Source: a bacterium (GTDB lineage: Bacteria; Myxococcota_A; UBA9160; SZUA-336). Taken from it: a stretch of DNA of 64,000 nucleotides. The notes beneath the pieces are model-generated. The model saw only the letters and a program-made list of their open reading frames with translations, was not told where the DNA came from and did no database searches. Below are positions 1 to 9,777 of this stretch, piece by piece. Numbering within the stretch: the stretch's first letter is position 1; every line of letters begins with the position of its first letter. The stretch spans positions 1 through 64,000 of the forward strand of contig JAAELY010000206.1 of assembly GCA_024226335.1 (NCBI GenBank), read 5' to 3'. A program made the translations under genes and the position numbers.

Positions 1-260
1 CCGATCTTCACCTGTCCGGGAGGGAGATGAACCGGGAATGCGCCGAGTTCCGTCACACCGATCTCGAAAGTGACGAATGTGCGCAGACTCGGCTTCTCGA
101 AGTAGAGGATCACGGAACAGCCTTCGAGCGTTCGGGTCGGCTCACGCCGTCTGCGCAATTCCTTCAATTCCCCAGCCCGCGCCAGCATCGCCTCGAGATC
201 CGAACGCGACCAGTCGGCGATCGAGATGAAACTCCCCGGCCTATCAGCGATTGTGGACAA
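1..260 (-). CDS. argF: Ornithine carbamoyltransferase, N-terminal part (cut by window edge)
   Basis: Reading the minus strand from a TTG at 260 gives an open frame of about 86 residues to the window edge. It contains [19 protein letters not shown], the carbamoyl-phosphate-binding segment of ornithine carbamoyltransferases (usual form FEKPSTRTR.SFE), preceded by the typical N-terminal [14 protein letters not shown] helix. The enzyme makes citrulline from ornithine and carbamoyl phosphate. The proposed TTG lies 17 bases inside the end of argB, with a GGAG about 12 bases upstream. The next gene upstream is argB, so this is an arginine operon reading leftward. The R-to-F change after SLRT departs from the common SLRTR and would be checked with the full gene. 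The family call is firm; the exact start is uncertain. Confidence 0.85.
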   Translation of the reverse strand, partial: MSTIADRPGSFISIADWSRSDLEAMLARAGELKELRRRREPTRTLEGCSVILYFEKPSLRTFVTFEIGVTELGAFPVHLPPGQVKI

Positions 261-1107
261 GCTTGGTCCCCACTCCGACGTCGGTAAAAATCTCCAGCAG
301 CAAAGCGTGGGATACACGCCCATCGATGATATGTGTTGAGGTCACACCGTTCTGGAGCGCGTCGACACAACACTCTAGTTTCGGGATCATACCGCCTTTG
401 ACGGAGCCATCCGCGATGGCTTCGCTGACGTCCAGCGATGTCATCTGCGCGCGCAACTCCCCGGCAGCACTCAGCACTCCCTCGACGTCGGTGAGCAGAA
501 TCAACTTCTCCGCCAACACCGCCTGCGCGATTCCGGAAGCCGCGATATCGGCATTCACATTGTAGGTGTCGCCCGATTCGGAAATGCCGATCGGAGCAAC
601 CACGGGAATCACACCGTCCCGGGTCATAGACGAAATCAACTCGGGCTCGATGTGCTCGGGCGTCCCCACGCAACCCAGATCCTCACCGCGTGGACCATCG
701 AGTTTGCGGACGCGCATGAAGCCCCCACCATCCTTGCCCGTCAGTCCAACGGCCTGGCCTCCGGCCCGGCCAATCAGCGAGACGATCTCGGCGTTGACAT
801 GCCCACCCAGGACCATCTCGACCACCTCCATGGTCTGTTGGTCCGTGACCCGCATCCCATCGACGAAGCGGGTTTCGATGTCCAGGCGTTTGAGCATGCG
901 ACCGATCTGCGGCCCACCGCCGTGCACGATGACCGGCCGCAGACCGATGTAGCGCAGCAAGGTCACGTCGGTCGCGAAGGAGGCCTTCAGTTTCTCGTCG
1001 ACCATCGCCGCCCCGCCGTATTTGATGACGAGAGTCTTGTCGTAGAACGCCCGGATGTAGGGAAGCGCCTCGACGAGAACACGAGCCTTTTCGATCGTCT
1101 TTTCCAT
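244..1107 (-). CDS. argB: Acetylglutamate kinase
   Basis: The 287-residue protein has the length and motifs of ArgB, which phosphorylates N-acetylglutamate in the second step of arginine synthesis. The phosphate-binding VIKYGGAAM lies near residues 27-35, the glycine-rich HGGGPQIG at 63-70, the substrate-binding RVTD near 87-90 and GLTGKDGG near 122-129. The ATG at 1107 follows the hslU stop by only 3 bases, so translation is probably coupled. The 3' end overlaps the likely argF start. The arrangement hslV-hslU-argB-argF in one direction resembles deltaproteobacterial genomes. The N-terminal helix needed for arginine-inhibited hexamers is present (residues 1-20), so feedback control by arginine is possible but not shown. 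Confidence 0.96.
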   Translation of the reverse strand: MEKTIEKARVLVEALPYIRAFYDKTLVIKYGGAAMVDEKLKASFATDVTLLRYIGLRPVIVHGGGPQIGRMLKRLDIETRFVDGMRVTDQQTMEVVEMVLGGHVNAEIVSLIGRAGGQAVGLTGKDGGGFMRVRKLDGPRGEDLGCVGTPEHIEPELISSMTRDGVIPVVAPIGISESGDTYNVNADIAASGIAQAVLAEKLILLTDVEGVLSAAGELRAQMTSLDVSEAIADGSVKGGMIPKLECCVDALQNGVTSTHIIDGRVSHALLLEIFTDVGVGTKLVHNR

Positions 1108-1110
1108 GGT

Positions 1111-2433
1111 CTACAACACGAAGCGGGACAGATCGCTATCGCCCGCGATCTCCGCCAGGATCTCCTTCACCTTCTGAGCGTCAAACACCAGTTTGCACTC
1201 CCCCATGTCTGGGGCCTCGAATAGCGTATCGTCCAGCAGCCGTTCGAGCACCGTATGGAGGCGTCGAACACCGATGTTTTCGGTGGTCCGATTCACCTCG
1301 CCCGCAATCCGGGCGATCTCTTCGATGGCATCCGGCTTGAACTCCAACTCGACGTTCTCGGTTCTCAACAGTGCTTGATATTGCTTGATCAGGGCATTGT
1401 GCGGTTCCAGGAGAATCCGCACAAACGCCGCATCGTCGAGGCTTTCGAGTTCGACGCGGATGGGAAAGCGCCCCTGAAGCTCCGGAATCAGATCTGAAGG
1501 ACGCGAGACATGGAATGCGCCGGCGGCCACGAAGAGCACGTTGTCGGTGCGCACCGACCCGTGCTTGGTCTGGACCGAGCAACCCTCGATCACCGGTAGC
1601 AAATCTCGCTGAACGCCTTCGCGCGAAACGTCGGTGCCCTGGGTTTCACGCCTGGCGATCTTGTCGATCTCATCGATGAAGACGATTCCAGAGTCCTCGA
1701 CACGCTCGATCGCGCGCTCGCGCACTGCATCCTCATCGATGAGGCGGTGCGCTTCTTCTTCGATCAAACTCTCGCGCGCCTGGGATACCTTGGCGCGGCG
1801 AACTCGCGTGCGCTTCGAACCGAGGTTTCCCATGAAATCCTTCAGTGAGAAACCCATCTCCTCCGTGCCTTGCGGCGAGAATATCTCCATGGTGGTCGAG
1901 GTGCGTTCCGGGACTTCGATTTCGACCTCGCGATCTTCGAGTTCTCCGGCCCGGAGCTTCTCTCGCAAGCGCTCGCGCGTGCTGTCCTCCCTGCCCGCCG
2001 CGTCGCCGCCATCCGGGTTGGGGTACAACGCGTCGAGCAAGCGCTCTTCGGCGATGCGCTCCGCTGAAGCCTCGACCTTCTTCTTTTCCTCTTCTCGCAC
2101 TAGCTTGATGCCGACCTCGGTCAGATCGCGCACGATCGACTCGACATCCCGGCCGACATAGCCCACTTCGGTGAACTTCGACGCCTCCACCTTCACGAAG
2201 GGGGCACGCGCAAGCTTCGCGAGGCGCCGAGCGATCTCCGTCTTGCCGACGCCCGTCGGGCCGATCATCAGGATGTTCTTGGGGTGAATTTCCTCGCGCA
2301 GATCGCCGGTCACCTGCTGACGCCGCCAGCGATTGCGCAGGGCGATCGCGACGGCCCGTTTGGCAGCCAGCTGACCGATGATGAACCGGTCGAGTTCCGA
2401 AACGACTTCGCGGGGGGTAAAATTGACACTCAC
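1111..2433 (-). CDS. hslU: ATP-dependent protease ATPase subunit HslU
   Basis: HslU is the AAA+ unfoldase ring that feeds substrates into the HslV peptidase. The 440-residue protein shows Walker A GPTGVGKT (58-65), the pore-loop GYVG (91-94), an inserted I-domain with charged helices (about 110-235), Walker [11 protein letters not shown] (249-258) and the C-terminal SRFVL tail that docks into HslV. The start is GTG at 2433, overlapping the hslV stop in a GTGA tetrad, so the two subunits are translationally coupled. The length matches E. coli HslU (about 443 residues). Nothing looks truncated. Confidence 0.97.
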   Translation of the reverse strand: MSVNFTPREVVSELDRFIIGQLAAKRAVAIALRNRWRRQQVTGDLREEIHPKNILMIGPTGVGKTEIARRLAKLARAPFVKVEASKFTEVGYVGRDVESIVRDLTEVGIKLVREEEKKKVEASAERIAEERLLDALYPNPDGGDAAGREDSTRERLREKLRAGELEDREVEIEVPERTSTTMEIFSPQGTEEMGFSLKDFMGNLGSKRTRVRRAKVSQARESLIEEEAHRLIDEDAVRERAIERVEDSGIVFIDEIDKIARRETQGTDVSREGVQRDLLPVIEGCSVQTKHGSVRTDNVLFVAAGAFHVSRPSDLIPELQGRFPIRVELESLDDAAFVRILLEPHNALIKQYQALLRTENVELEFKPDAIEEIARIAGEVNRTTENIGVRRLHTVLERLLDDTLFEAPDMGECKLVFDAQKVKEILAEIAGDSDLSRFVL

Positions 2434-2972
2434 GCGCCGAGTTCCTCGATCGTGATCTGGTTGTTCGTATAAATGCAGATGTCGGCCGCCACCTTCATCG
2501 ATCGCTCGGCGATCTCACGAGCCGAGAGTTCAGTGGCGGAAGAGAGTGCGCGCGCAGCAGCCAGCGCGTAGTTGCCTCCGGAACCGATGGCTACGATGCC
2601 GTCGTCTGACTCGATCACGTCGCCCGTTCCCGACAGAAGCAGGGTCTCGGCTTCGTCCGCGACGATCATGAGCGCTTCGAGCCGACGCAGCATACGGTCG
2701 GTGCGCCAGTCTTTGGCCAGTTCGACAGCGGAACGGCGCAGAACGCCGCCGTAGGATTCGAGCTTGGCCTCGAAACGCTCGACGAGCGCGATCGCGTCGG
2801 CCGTCGAACCCGCGAAACCGGCCAATACCGAGCCGCCTCGCAACTTCTGGATCTTGCGGGCGCCCGTCTTGACGACACTCTCTCCCATCGTCACTTGACC
2901 GTCGCCGGCCAGCACCACTCGCCGATCGCGTCGGACGGCCAGTACGGTCGTACTTCGAATCTGGGGCTTCAA
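2430..2972 (-). CDS. hslV: ATP-dependent protease peptidase subunit HslV
   Basis: HslV is the proteasome-like threonine peptidase that pairs with HslU. The sequence [20 protein letters not shown] matches the HslV N-terminus, with catalytic Thr expected at residue 8, followed by the conserved [10 protein letters not shown]. The best start is TTG at 2972, preceded by GAGGAG about 10 bases upstream inside the end of xerC. This implies a seven-residue MKPQIRS leader that must be removed, whereas E. coli HslV loses only the initiator Met. Length is 180 residues. No better start codon exists nearer the Thr. Family call is secure; the propeptide length is an inference from the start choice. Confidence 0.95.
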   Translation of the reverse strand: MKPQIRSTTVLAVRRDRRVVLAGDGQVTMGESVVKTGARKIQKLRGGSVLAGFAGSTADAIALVERFEAKLESYGGVLRRSAVELAKDWRTDRMLRRLEALMIVADEAETLLLSGTGDVIESDDGIVAIGSGGNYALAAARALSSATELSAREIAERSMKVAADICIYTNNQITIEELGA

Positions 2973-2979
2973 GATCGAT

Positions 2980-3912
2980 TCACTCCTCGCTGGGGGATTT
3001 GGACGGGCTCGAGCGGATCCGAGCCCGTGGGTGGGACTGACGGTACACGGCCGCGAGCCGCTCTGCAGAGACCTGGGTATAGCGTTGAGTTGTCGCCAGG
3101 CGCTCGTGGCCCAGCAATTCCTGGATCGCCCTCAGGTCGACCTGCGCATCGAGCAAGTGGGTGGCGTAGCTGTGACGCAGGGTGTGCGGGCTGGCTGAGC
3201 GCAGGATACCGGCTTCGAGTAGACGTCGGCGCAGGAGGTGCCGCACCCCCCGGTCCGTCAGGCGTTTGCCCCGCGCATTCTCGAAGAGGGGTTGACCGAG
3301 CAATCCCGCCTCCTTCCGGCCCTCGAGATAGGAGGAGATCGCGTCAAACGCGCTCGCGGGAACAGGCACGACGCGTTCCTTATTGCCTTTACCTCGCACG
3401 CTCAGTTCACGCCGATAGCGATCCAGATCGCGCACATCCAGGCTCACGAGTTCGCCCACGCGCAGACCGGTTCCGTACAGGAGTTCGAACATCGCCAGAT
3501 CGCGGGCCTCCAGCCGGGGAGTGCGATGAGTCTCGGGAGCCTCGATGAGCTGTTCGCACTCTTCGGCGCTGAGCGGTGAGGGCAGGCGACGCTCGGACCT
3601 CGGACCCGGCAGGCCCTCGCTGGGATCGACCGGGATGGCCTTCACTCGAACCCGATAGCGAAAGAACGCGCGCAGTGACGCAAGCCGCCGATTGCGGGTC
3701 GACGGCTTGTGTTGTTTGTGAAATCCGGCCAGATAGGCCCGCAGCGCCAGCGCATCGGTTTGATCGAGTCCGCCACAGCGCTTGCACTCTTCACTGTCCG
3801 CGAAGCGCCTGACCTCGCTCCCGTACGCGCGCAGCGTGTGATCCGAATAACCGCGTTCGCTCGTCAGGTAGCGGGCGAAGCCCTCCAGTGCTCTTTCGTC
3901 CGCAGTCGTCAC
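2980..3912 (-). CDS. xerC: Tyrosine recombinase XerC
   Basis: A 310-residue tyrosine recombinase of the XerC/XerD class, which resolves chromosome dimers at dif during cell division. The N-terminal SAM-like core-binding domain spans about 1-100 and the catalytic domain about 110-300. Catalytic residues are visible: Arg151 in GTGLRVGEL, Lys175 in RGKGNKER, His243 and Arg246 in [10 protein letters not shown], His269 in [10 protein letters not shown] and the nucleophile Tyr278 in RYTQVS. The start is GTG at 3912, overlapping the trmFO stop (GTGA). The cysteine-containing stretch EECKRCGG near residues 41-48 is unusual for the family. Its position between trmFO and hslVU is typical for XerC rather than for a phage integrase. 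Confidence 0.94.
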   Translation of the reverse strand: MTTADERALEGFARYLTSERGYSDHTLRAYGSEVRRFADSEECKRCGGLDQTDALALRAYLAGFHKQHKPSTRNRRLASLRAFFRYRVRVKAIPVDPSEGLPGPRSERRLPSPLSAEECEQLIEAPETHRTPRLEARDLAMFELLYGTGLRVGELVSLDVRDLDRYRRELSVRGKGNKERVVPVPASAFDAISSYLEGRKEAGLLGQPLFENARGKRLTDRGVRHLLRRRLLEAGILRSASPHTLRHSYATHLLDAQVDLRAIQELLGHERLATTQRYTQVSAERLAAVYRQSHPRARIRSSPSKSPSEE

Positions 3913-5228
3913 ACGGCCTCCGGGCGCACCCGTTCCGACCAGGTTTGAAGGTCTTCGAGCGCGCGCGCAACGAGCTTCGCATTGCGATCCTTGCGCGAGA
4001 GCCTGCCCAATTCTTCAAGTGGGGGAAACAAGCCGAAGTTGATATTCATCGGCTGGAAGCTCTTCGACCGACTTTCCCGCAAGTGGCGACTCAGCGCACC
4101 GATCCCGCTGGTGATCGGCGCCAGCGGCGACTCCTTGCCCCGCGCGCGAAATGCCAGATAAACCCCCGCGAGCAAACCTAGAGCAGCCGACTCGACATAG
4201 CCTTCCACTCCGGCGATCTGCCCGGCGAAATGGAGTCCGTCTCGCTTGCGCATCTGGAGACGCTCGTCGAGCAGTTCAGGAGCGCAGAGGTAGGTGTTGC
4301 GATGCGCCGACCCGTAGCGGGCGAACACGGCTTTCTCCATGCCCGGCAGCATGCGGAACACTCGTTGTTGCTCGGAGATCGTCAGCTTCGTCTGGAAGCC
4401 CACCAGATTGTACAGAGAGCCTTTCTCGTCTTCCCTGCGCAACTGGATCACGGCGTGTGGTCGTCGCCCGGTGCGCGGATCGATCAGGCCCACGGGTTTC
4501 ATCGGACCGTAGGCCAGCGTGTCGCGTCCGCGTTCCGCCATGACCTCGATCGGCAGACACGCCTCGAAATAGATCGCCTTCTCGAAGTCCCGCAGCGGGT
4601 TCTTCTCGGCCTGCAATACCTCGTCGATCAAGCGATGGTACTCATCGCGATTCAGGGGAATGTTCAGATAGTCCCCTTCTCCGTCTTCGTAGCGCGACGC
4701 GCTAAACAGGACCTTCATGTCGAGGCTGTCCTCGTAGACCGTGGGCGAGATCGAATCGTAGAAATACAGGGAGTCACCGGCGAGCTTGCCGATCTCCTGG
4801 GCCAGAGCGTCCGAGGTGAGCGGACCCGTAGCAACGAGCGCGAGACCCTCTGGGAGTTGGGTGACCTCCGAGCGCACGATTTCGATGCGGGGCTCGGCTT
4901 CGATCTTGTCCGTGATCAAGCTCGAGAACCGCTCGCGATCGACCGCCAGTGCGCGTCCGGCGGGAACCCGAGTCGCATCCGCTGCAGCGAGTACGAGCGA
5001 ATCGAGGCGGCGGAGTTCCTCGTGTAGCAGACCCACAGCGTTTCCGATCTGATCGGAGCGCAGACTGTTCGAGCAGACCAACTCGGCCAGGTGCTCGCTG
5101 GAGTGCGCGGGCGAAGACCGCTGGGGGCGCATTTCGTGCAGGCGCACGTCGACCCCGCGACGCGCCATCTGCCAGGCCGCCTCGCATCCCGCCAGCCCTC
5201 CTCCGATGACCTGAATACGTTCTTCCAT
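3909..5228 (-). CDS. trmFO: Folate- and FAD-dependent tRNA uridine-54 methyltransferase TrmFO
   Basis: The 439-residue protein carries the FAD-binding IGGGLAGCEAA near residues 8-18 and the family signature LVCSNSLRSD (50-59), whose Cys corresponds to a conserved catalytic-region cysteine. A second conserved segment, EACLPIEVMAERG, contains the other conserved Cys. TrmFO makes ribothymidine-54 in tRNA using methylene-tetrahydrofolate, instead of the SAM-dependent TrmA. Start is ATG at 5228. The gene sits between dprA and xerC. In many related genomes topA lies between dprA and trmFO; it is missing here, with only 43 bases between them. Confidence 0.96.
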   Translation of the reverse strand: MEERIQVIGGGLAGCEAAWQMARRGVDVRLHEMRPQRSSPAHSSEHLAELVCSNSLRSDQIGNAVGLLHEELRRLDSLVLAAADATRVPAGRALAVDRERFSSLITDKIEAEPRIEIVRSEVTQLPEGLALVATGPLTSDALAQEIGKLAGDSLYFYDSISPTVYEDSLDMKVLFSASRYEDGEGDYLNIPLNRDEYHRLIDEVLQAEKNPLRDFEKAIYFEACLPIEVMAERGRDTLAYGPMKPVGLIDPRTGRRPHAVIQLRREDEKGSLYNLVGFQTKLTISEQQRVFRMLPGMEKAVFARYGSAHRNTYLCAPELLDERLQMRKRDGLHFAGQIAGVEGYVESAALGLLAGVYLAFRARGKESPLAPITSGIGALSRHLRESRSKSFQPMNINFGLFPPLEELGRLSRKDRNAKLVARALEDLQTWSERVRPEAV

Positions 5229-5271
5229 GGAAGCCGCGGAGGATAGCGCGGGCTCGCGTCGCAGGCGGCGC

Positions 5272-6408
5272 TCAGACCCTGCAAAGCGAGATCCGCCTGC
5301 CCTGCCTGCGAATCACGCCCGCGAGTTCGAGTTCCAGGAGCTCTCCGGCCAGCGCGGGCGCCGTCAGGCCCGACGCCCGCCCCAGGTCGTCCAGATCCCG
5401 AGGTCCATCCTCCAGCGCGTCGACCAGGGCGAGGATTTCGGCCGAGGCTCCATCGGGCAGGCGGACTTTTCGGGTCCCGGAAACGGAGACTTCACCCGGT
5501 GCGAGGCCGAGCACGGCGAAGAGCAGATCGTGCGAGTCGAGAATCGGCGTGGCGCCGTCGCGCAACAGCCCGTTGGAGCCCCGGCACTGCTCTGTGTCGA
5601 TGGGCCCGGGAACGGTCAACACCTCTCGGCCCTGCTCCAGAGCGTGCCGCGCGGTCCAGAGCGATCCGCTGCGCTCGCGGGCCTCGATGATCAGGGCGTG
5701 ACTCGCCAGGCCGCTGATCAGGCGATTCCGTTCCGGGAAATGGAAGGGGAGCGCGGCGGTGCCCGGAGGATGCTCGGAAACCCAGGCTCCGCCCGAATCG
5801 AGTATGCGCTGGGCGAGTCGCCGATTGGCCCTGGGCGTGGGCCCGTCGAGCCCGGAAGCGAGAACGGCGACCGTCTTGCCACTGGCCGCCAGCGCGCCTT
5901 CGTGGGCGGCTGCGTCGACGCCAAACGCCAGACCGCTGATCACCACCGCGCCCGCAGCGGAGGCTTCGCGGGCGAAGCCGTGCGCGGTCGCGCGCCCCCG
6001 CGCAGAAGGACGGCGCGAGCCCACGACCGCCAGGGAGGGGCCATCCGGCAGCGATCCGCGGACAAAGAGGAGCAGCGGTTCGTCCGGGATACCCCGCAGT
6101 GTCCCGGGATAGGCCGGATCTTCTGGAAGCAACACGCCGAGCCCGAGACTGTTCGCAAGCGAGAGCTGGCGCCGGGCTGCGTCGAGGGCGGATCCGAGCA
6201 ACGGGGCCGCGATTCCGGGGGAGAGAGAAGACTCGAGGGCGCGACGAGAGCGCGACATCAAGCTCCGAGCGCTCCCGAAGTGCCGGATCAACTGACTCGA
6301 TCGCGCGCGTGCCAGACCCGGCGCGTTGCGCAGCGCCAGACGACAGAGGATCTCGTCCAAGGGAAACTCCGCGGGACCGCGCGGGGCAAGGACGGTAGAG
6401 TAACCCAC
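5272..6408 (-). CDS. dprA: DNA-processing protein DprA (Smf)
   Basis: DprA loads RecA onto incoming single-stranded DNA during natural transformation. The 378-residue protein has an N-terminal helical SAM-like part, the Rossmann-fold start AVVGSRRPSARGR near 127-139, ISGLAFGVDAAAH, the ERNRLISGLA segment and a C-terminal winged-helix region (about 310-375). The proposed GTG start at 6408 is the only good upstream choice and lies 3 bases from the divergent GTG proposed for the membrane protease gene. DprA is widespread and does not by itself prove competence. No com genes are nearby. Confidence 0.95.
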   Translation of the reverse strand: MGYSTVLAPRGPAEFPLDEILCRLALRNAPGLARARSSQLIRHFGSARSLMSRSRRALESSLSPGIAAPLLGSALDAARRQLSLANSLGLGVLLPEDPAYPGTLRGIPDEPLLLFVRGSLPDGPSLAVVGSRRPSARGRATAHGFAREASAAGAVVISGLAFGVDAAAHEGALAASGKTVAVLASGLDGPTPRANRRLAQRILDSGGAWVSEHPPGTAALPFHFPERNRLISGLASHALIIEARERSGSLWTARHALEQGREVLTVPGPIDTEQCRGSNGLLRDGATPILDSHDLLFAVLGLAPGEVSVSGTRKVRLPDGASAEILALVDALEDGPRDLDDLGRASGLTAPALAGELLELELAGVIRRQGRRISLCRV

Positions 6409-6411
6409 CTC

Positions 6412-7104
6412 GTGGAAAGACCCGACAACAATCGAGACCTGCTACTGCCCTACTTGTTGCCGTACTTGATGTACGTGCTGCCCGGAGTGGTGCTCGGCGA
6501 TGGATCGCAGCGCGAAATCATCTACCTGCTGCGCCTGATCCTGTGCGGTGGGGCTCTGGTCTGGGGCTGGCGGCGCTACGCCCCGATCTCGAGGGCCGGA
6601 GCAACTCTGGGTTCGATCGGTATCGGATTCGCGGCGGGATTGATCGGAACCGTCCTCTGGATCGCCCTGCTGATGCCGTTTGTCGGCGCTGGCGGTGAGC
6701 CCTGGGATGAGCGCAGCTGGGCTCTGCGTCTGCTGGTCGCCGCGACGCTCCCACCGCTTTTCGAAGAACTCTTCCTGCGAGGCTATGTGCTGGGTGTTGC
6801 CACCCAGTGGGACCGACTTCGCCGCGCGGGACGCAAAGATGCCTTCGCTCAGGCTCTCGACCACGACTCGATCAGGACACTCGATCCCGGGGCCTGGACC
6901 TGGGTGGCGATCGGAATCTCGACGCTCCTGTTTACACTTGGCCACACCGAGGCGGAATGGCTGGCTGCATTCGCCTACGGCCTGCTCATGTGTGGCCTCT
7001 GGATCGTGCGCAAGGACCTCGTATCATGCATGACCGCGCACGCGGTCACGAACATCGCCCTGGGCCTGTACGTGCGCGCGAGCGGTCACTGGACCCTCTG
7101 GTAG
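6412..7104 (+). CDS. CPBP-family intramembrane metalloprotease
   Basis: A 230-residue, multi-spanning membrane protein with the CPBP (CAAX-protease and bacteriocin-processing, Abi) motifs: FEELFLRG near residues 117-124 with the paired glutamates and arginine, a histidine in TLGHTEAEW (motif 2) and TAHAVTN near the C-terminus (motif 3). These residues form the intramembrane glutamyl/metal active site known in Rce1-like proteases. The open frame extends far upstream opposite dprA, but that part is low-complexity antisense sequence, so I place the start at GTG 6412 just before the first hydrophobic segment; ATG at 6469 is an alternative. It reads in the same direction as valS, 32 bases away. 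Substrate unknown. Confidence 0.82.
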   Translation: MERPDNNRDLLLPYLLPYLMYVLPGVVLGDGSQREIIYLLRLILCGGALVWGWRRYAPISRAGATLGSIGIGFAAGLIGTVLWIALLMPFVGAGGEPWDERSWALRLLVAATLPPLFEELFLRGYVLGVATQWDRLRRAGRKDAFAQALDHDSIRTLDPGAWTWVAIGISTLLFTLGHTEAEWLAAFAYGLLMCGLWIVRKDLVSCMTAHAVTNIALGLYVRASGHWTLW

Positions 7105-7136
7105 CCACCGAGTTTCCCCCGCTGGAGAAGGCAGAT

Positions 7137-9776
7137 ATGAGCGAGATCCCGCAGAAGTACGACTACGTCAAATCGGAGGCCGCGTGGGGCGAGGTCTGGG
7201 ACCGCAAGCAGATCTACCACTGGGATCCTTCGAGGGGTCGCGAAGAGTCCTTCGTCGTCGATTCCCCCCCGCTGACGGCTTCGGGATCGCTGCACCTCGG
7301 CCACGTGTTCAGCTTCACCCATCAGGATCTCCTGGTTCGCTACCAGCGCATGCGGGGCATGAACATCGCCTACCCGATGGGATGGGACGACAACGGGCTG
7401 CCTACCGAGCGCCGTGTCCAGACTGTATTCGGCGTACGACCGAACGCGAATCTGCCCTACGACCCGGACTGGAAGCCTCGCCGTGACAAAGGCAAGAAGG
7501 ACGCGATCGAAGAAATTTCACGGCTCAACTTCGTGGAACTGTGCACGCTGCTCACCGAAGAGGATGAGAGCACGTACAAGGCCCTATGGATAAAACTGGG
7601 CCTTTCGATCGACTGGTCGATGGAGTACGCCAGCAACGACACACACTGCCGGCGCATCTCGCAGATGTCGTTCCTGGACCTGGTGGAACGCGGATATGTG
7701 TACCGGATGCTCGCGCCCACGATGTGGGACATCGATTTCAAGTCCGCGATCGCCCAGGCCGAGGCCGAGGATCGCGAGAAACCCGGCGCATTCCACGATA
7801 TCCGCTTCGGCATCGAAGGCGGAGGTACATTCGAGATCTCGACGACTCGCCCCGAACTTCTCGGTGCGTGCATCGCAGTCGTCGCCCATCCGGACGACGA
7901 GCGCTATCAGGCCCTGTTCGGCAAGAAGGCGATCACGCCGCTTTTCCACGCGCCCGTACCGATCCTGCCCGCCGATCACGCAGATCCTGAAAAAGGCACG
8001 GGCATTCTCATGGTCTGCACCTTCGGCGACCTGATGGACGTGGACTACTGGAAGAGCTCCGATCTTCCACTCAAGCAACTGGTGGGTATGTCGGGCCGAC
8101 TGCTCCCGGTGAGCTTCGGCGAGGGGGCCTTCGAGACCCTCGACCCGGAAAAGGCGCGCAACGCCTACGCCGAGATCGAGGGCTTGTTCGTGAACCAGGC
8201 CCGCAAGAAGATCGTGGAGTTGCTGAGCGCAGAGGGCAGCGGCATCGACGGGAATCCCGCGCTGGTGGGCAAGCCACGCGCCATCACTCACCCGGTGAAA
8301 TTCTACGAGAACGGCGAACGACCGCTCGAGTTCGTGCCGACGAGGCAGTGGTTCGTGCGCCTGCTCGATCACAAGGCGGAGCTGATCGAACAGGGCCGAA
8401 AAATCCACTGGCGGCCCGACCATATGCGGACCCGTTATGAGAACTGGGTCGACGGCCTGAATCAGGACTGGTGCATCAGCCGGCAGCGTTTCTCCGGCGT
8501 GCCCTTTCCTGTGTGGTATCCGATCGATGCGGACGGCGAGACCGGCTTCGACAACCCGATCTACGCGGCCTCGGATCAACTCCCGGTCGACCCGATGTAC
8601 GAAGTGCCGACGGGGTTCGAAGAAGCGCAACGCGATCAACCGGGCGGGTTCACGGGTGATCACGACGTGATGGACACCTGGGCGACTTCATCGATGACGC
8701 CCGAGATCGTGAGCCACTGGAAGCTCGACCCGGAGCGCCACAAATCGCTATTCCCCATGGACGTACGCCCTCAATCGCACGAGATCATTCGCACGTGGGC
8801 GTTTTACACAATCGCCAAAGCGTGGATGCACGGAGAGGGCATCCCCTGGCATAACGTCGTAATCAGTGGCTGGATCCTGGATCCCGATCGCAAAAAGATG
8901 AGCAAGTCCAAGGGGAATGTGGTCACTCCCGAACATCTGTTCAACCAGTACTCGACGGACGCCATGCGCTACTGGGCCGGGCGAGCGCGTCTGGGCGCCG
9001 ATACCGCTTTCGACGAGACCGTACTGAAGGTGGGCAAGCGACTGGCCACCAAGATCTTCAACGCGAGTCGCTTCGTCTTGATGCAGATCGATCGAGTGCA
9101 GGCGTCCGAGCAGTCGCACGGTGCCGAAGCCATTCGCTCGCCGATCGACGTAGATCTGATGCGCAAGCTCAGGGAATTGCTCGAGCGCGCGACAGACGCC
9201 CTGGATCGTTTCGAATACTCGATCGCGTTGCAGTCGACCGAAGAAGCCTTCTGGGATTTCTGCGACAACTACCTCGAACTCGTGAAGGTGCGAGCCTACG
9301 CCGAGGACGATTCAGAAGAACGACGCTCCGCAGTTGCCACTCTGCGCCTGGCGCTGCGCATCTTCTTGCGCTTGTTTGCGCCGTTCATGCCCTTCGTCAC
9401 CGAAGAGGTCTGGTCCTGGCGCTTCGCGCAACCCGGACGGGAGGAGTTCATCCACACCAGCCCCTGGCCCACTGTAGACGAACTGGCTGCAATCGAGGAC
9501 ACGAGGCTGCCGAACGTATACTCGGCCGCCGTCGAGGTAAGTCAGAAGATCCGCGCTGCGAAGACGCAGGCGCGCAAGAGCCTGCGCTGGCCTGTGGAGA
9601 GGCTCGAAGTCGCCGCGAGCGACGCCGATGTCGAAGGACTTCGCTCGGCCCTCGGCGACGTTCTCGCTTCCGGTGGCGTACCCGAACCGGCCTGCACACT
9701 CCGAATCGGTGAAGCGCCCGAGAACGAACGCTTCACCGTCGAAGTAACTCTCGGAGCGGAAGCTTCCGAGAACTGA
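7137..9776 (+). CDS. valS: Valyl-tRNA synthetase, short archaeal/actinobacterial type
   Basis: A class I aminoacyl-tRNA synthetase of 879 residues. The HIGH signature appears as HLGH (about 53-56), the catalytic loop as KMSKS (587-591), and the connective editing domain holds TTRPELLGACIAVVAHPDD. MGWDDNGLPTERRVQ and QSHEIIRTWAFYTI are ValRS signatures. ATG 7137 is chosen because GGAGAAGG precedes it; the frame is open further upstream but overlaps the protease gene. The protein ends soon after the anticodon-binding domain and lacks the C-terminal coiled-coil arm of E. coli-type ValRS. Sequence features such as GVRPNANLPYDPD match the actinobacterial/rickettsial/archaeal branch. I see no other valS in the window to compare. 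Confidence 0.93.
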   Translation: MSEIPQKYDYVKSEAAWGEVWDRKQIYHWDPSRGREESFVVDSPPLTASGSLHLGHVFSFTHQDLLVRYQRMRGMNIAYPMGWDDNGLPTERRVQTVFGVRPNANLPYDPDWKPRRDKGKKDAIEEISRLNFVELCTLLTEEDESTYKALWIKLGLSIDWSMEYASNDTHCRRISQMSFLDLVERGYVYRMLAPTMWDIDFKSAIAQAEAEDREKPGAFHDIRFGIEGGGTFEISTTRPELLGACIAVVAHPDDERYQALFGKKAITPLFHAPVPILPADHADPEKGTGILMVCTFGDLMDVDYWKSSDLPLKQLVGMSGRLLPVSFGEGAFETLDPEKARNAYAEIEGLFVNQARKKIVELLSAEGSGIDGNPALVGKPRAITHPVKFYENGERPLEFVPTRQWFVRLLDHKAELIEQGRKIHWRPDHMRTRYENWVDGLNQDWCISRQRFSGVPFPVWYPIDADGETGFDNPIYAASDQLPVDPMYEVPTGFEEAQRDQPGGFTGDHDVMDTWATSSMTPEIVSHWKLDPERHKSLFPMDVRPQSHEIIRTWAFYTIAKAWMHGEGIPWHNVVISGWILDPDRKKMSKSKGNVVTPEHLFNQYSTDAMRYWAGRARLGADTAFDETVLKVGKRLATKIFNASRFVLMQIDRVQASEQSHGAEAIRSPIDVDLMRKLRELLERATDALDRFEYSIALQSTEEAFWDFCDNYLELVKVRAYAEDDSEERRSAVATLRLALRIFLRLFAPFMPFVTEEVWSWRFAQPGREEFIHTSPWPTVDELAAIEDTRLPNVYSAAVEVSQKIRAAKTQARKSLRWPVERLEVAASDADVEGLRSALGDVLASGGVPEPACTLRIGEAPENERFTVEVTLGAEASEN

Positions 9777-9777
9777 T

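Noticed and set aside
6301-6320. GTGCCA-type sigma-54 half site on the minus strand in dprA
   Set aside because: The -12 GC is not at the required 10-base spacing and the site is within coding sequence.
5227-6411. N-terminal extension of the CPBP protease frame
   Set aside because: It runs antisense to dprA and translates to Arg/Gly-rich sequence without homology. The membrane protein begins near 6412.
7584-8663. Minus-strand frame of about 360 codons inside valS
   Set aside because: Shadow of valS with no recognisable domain.
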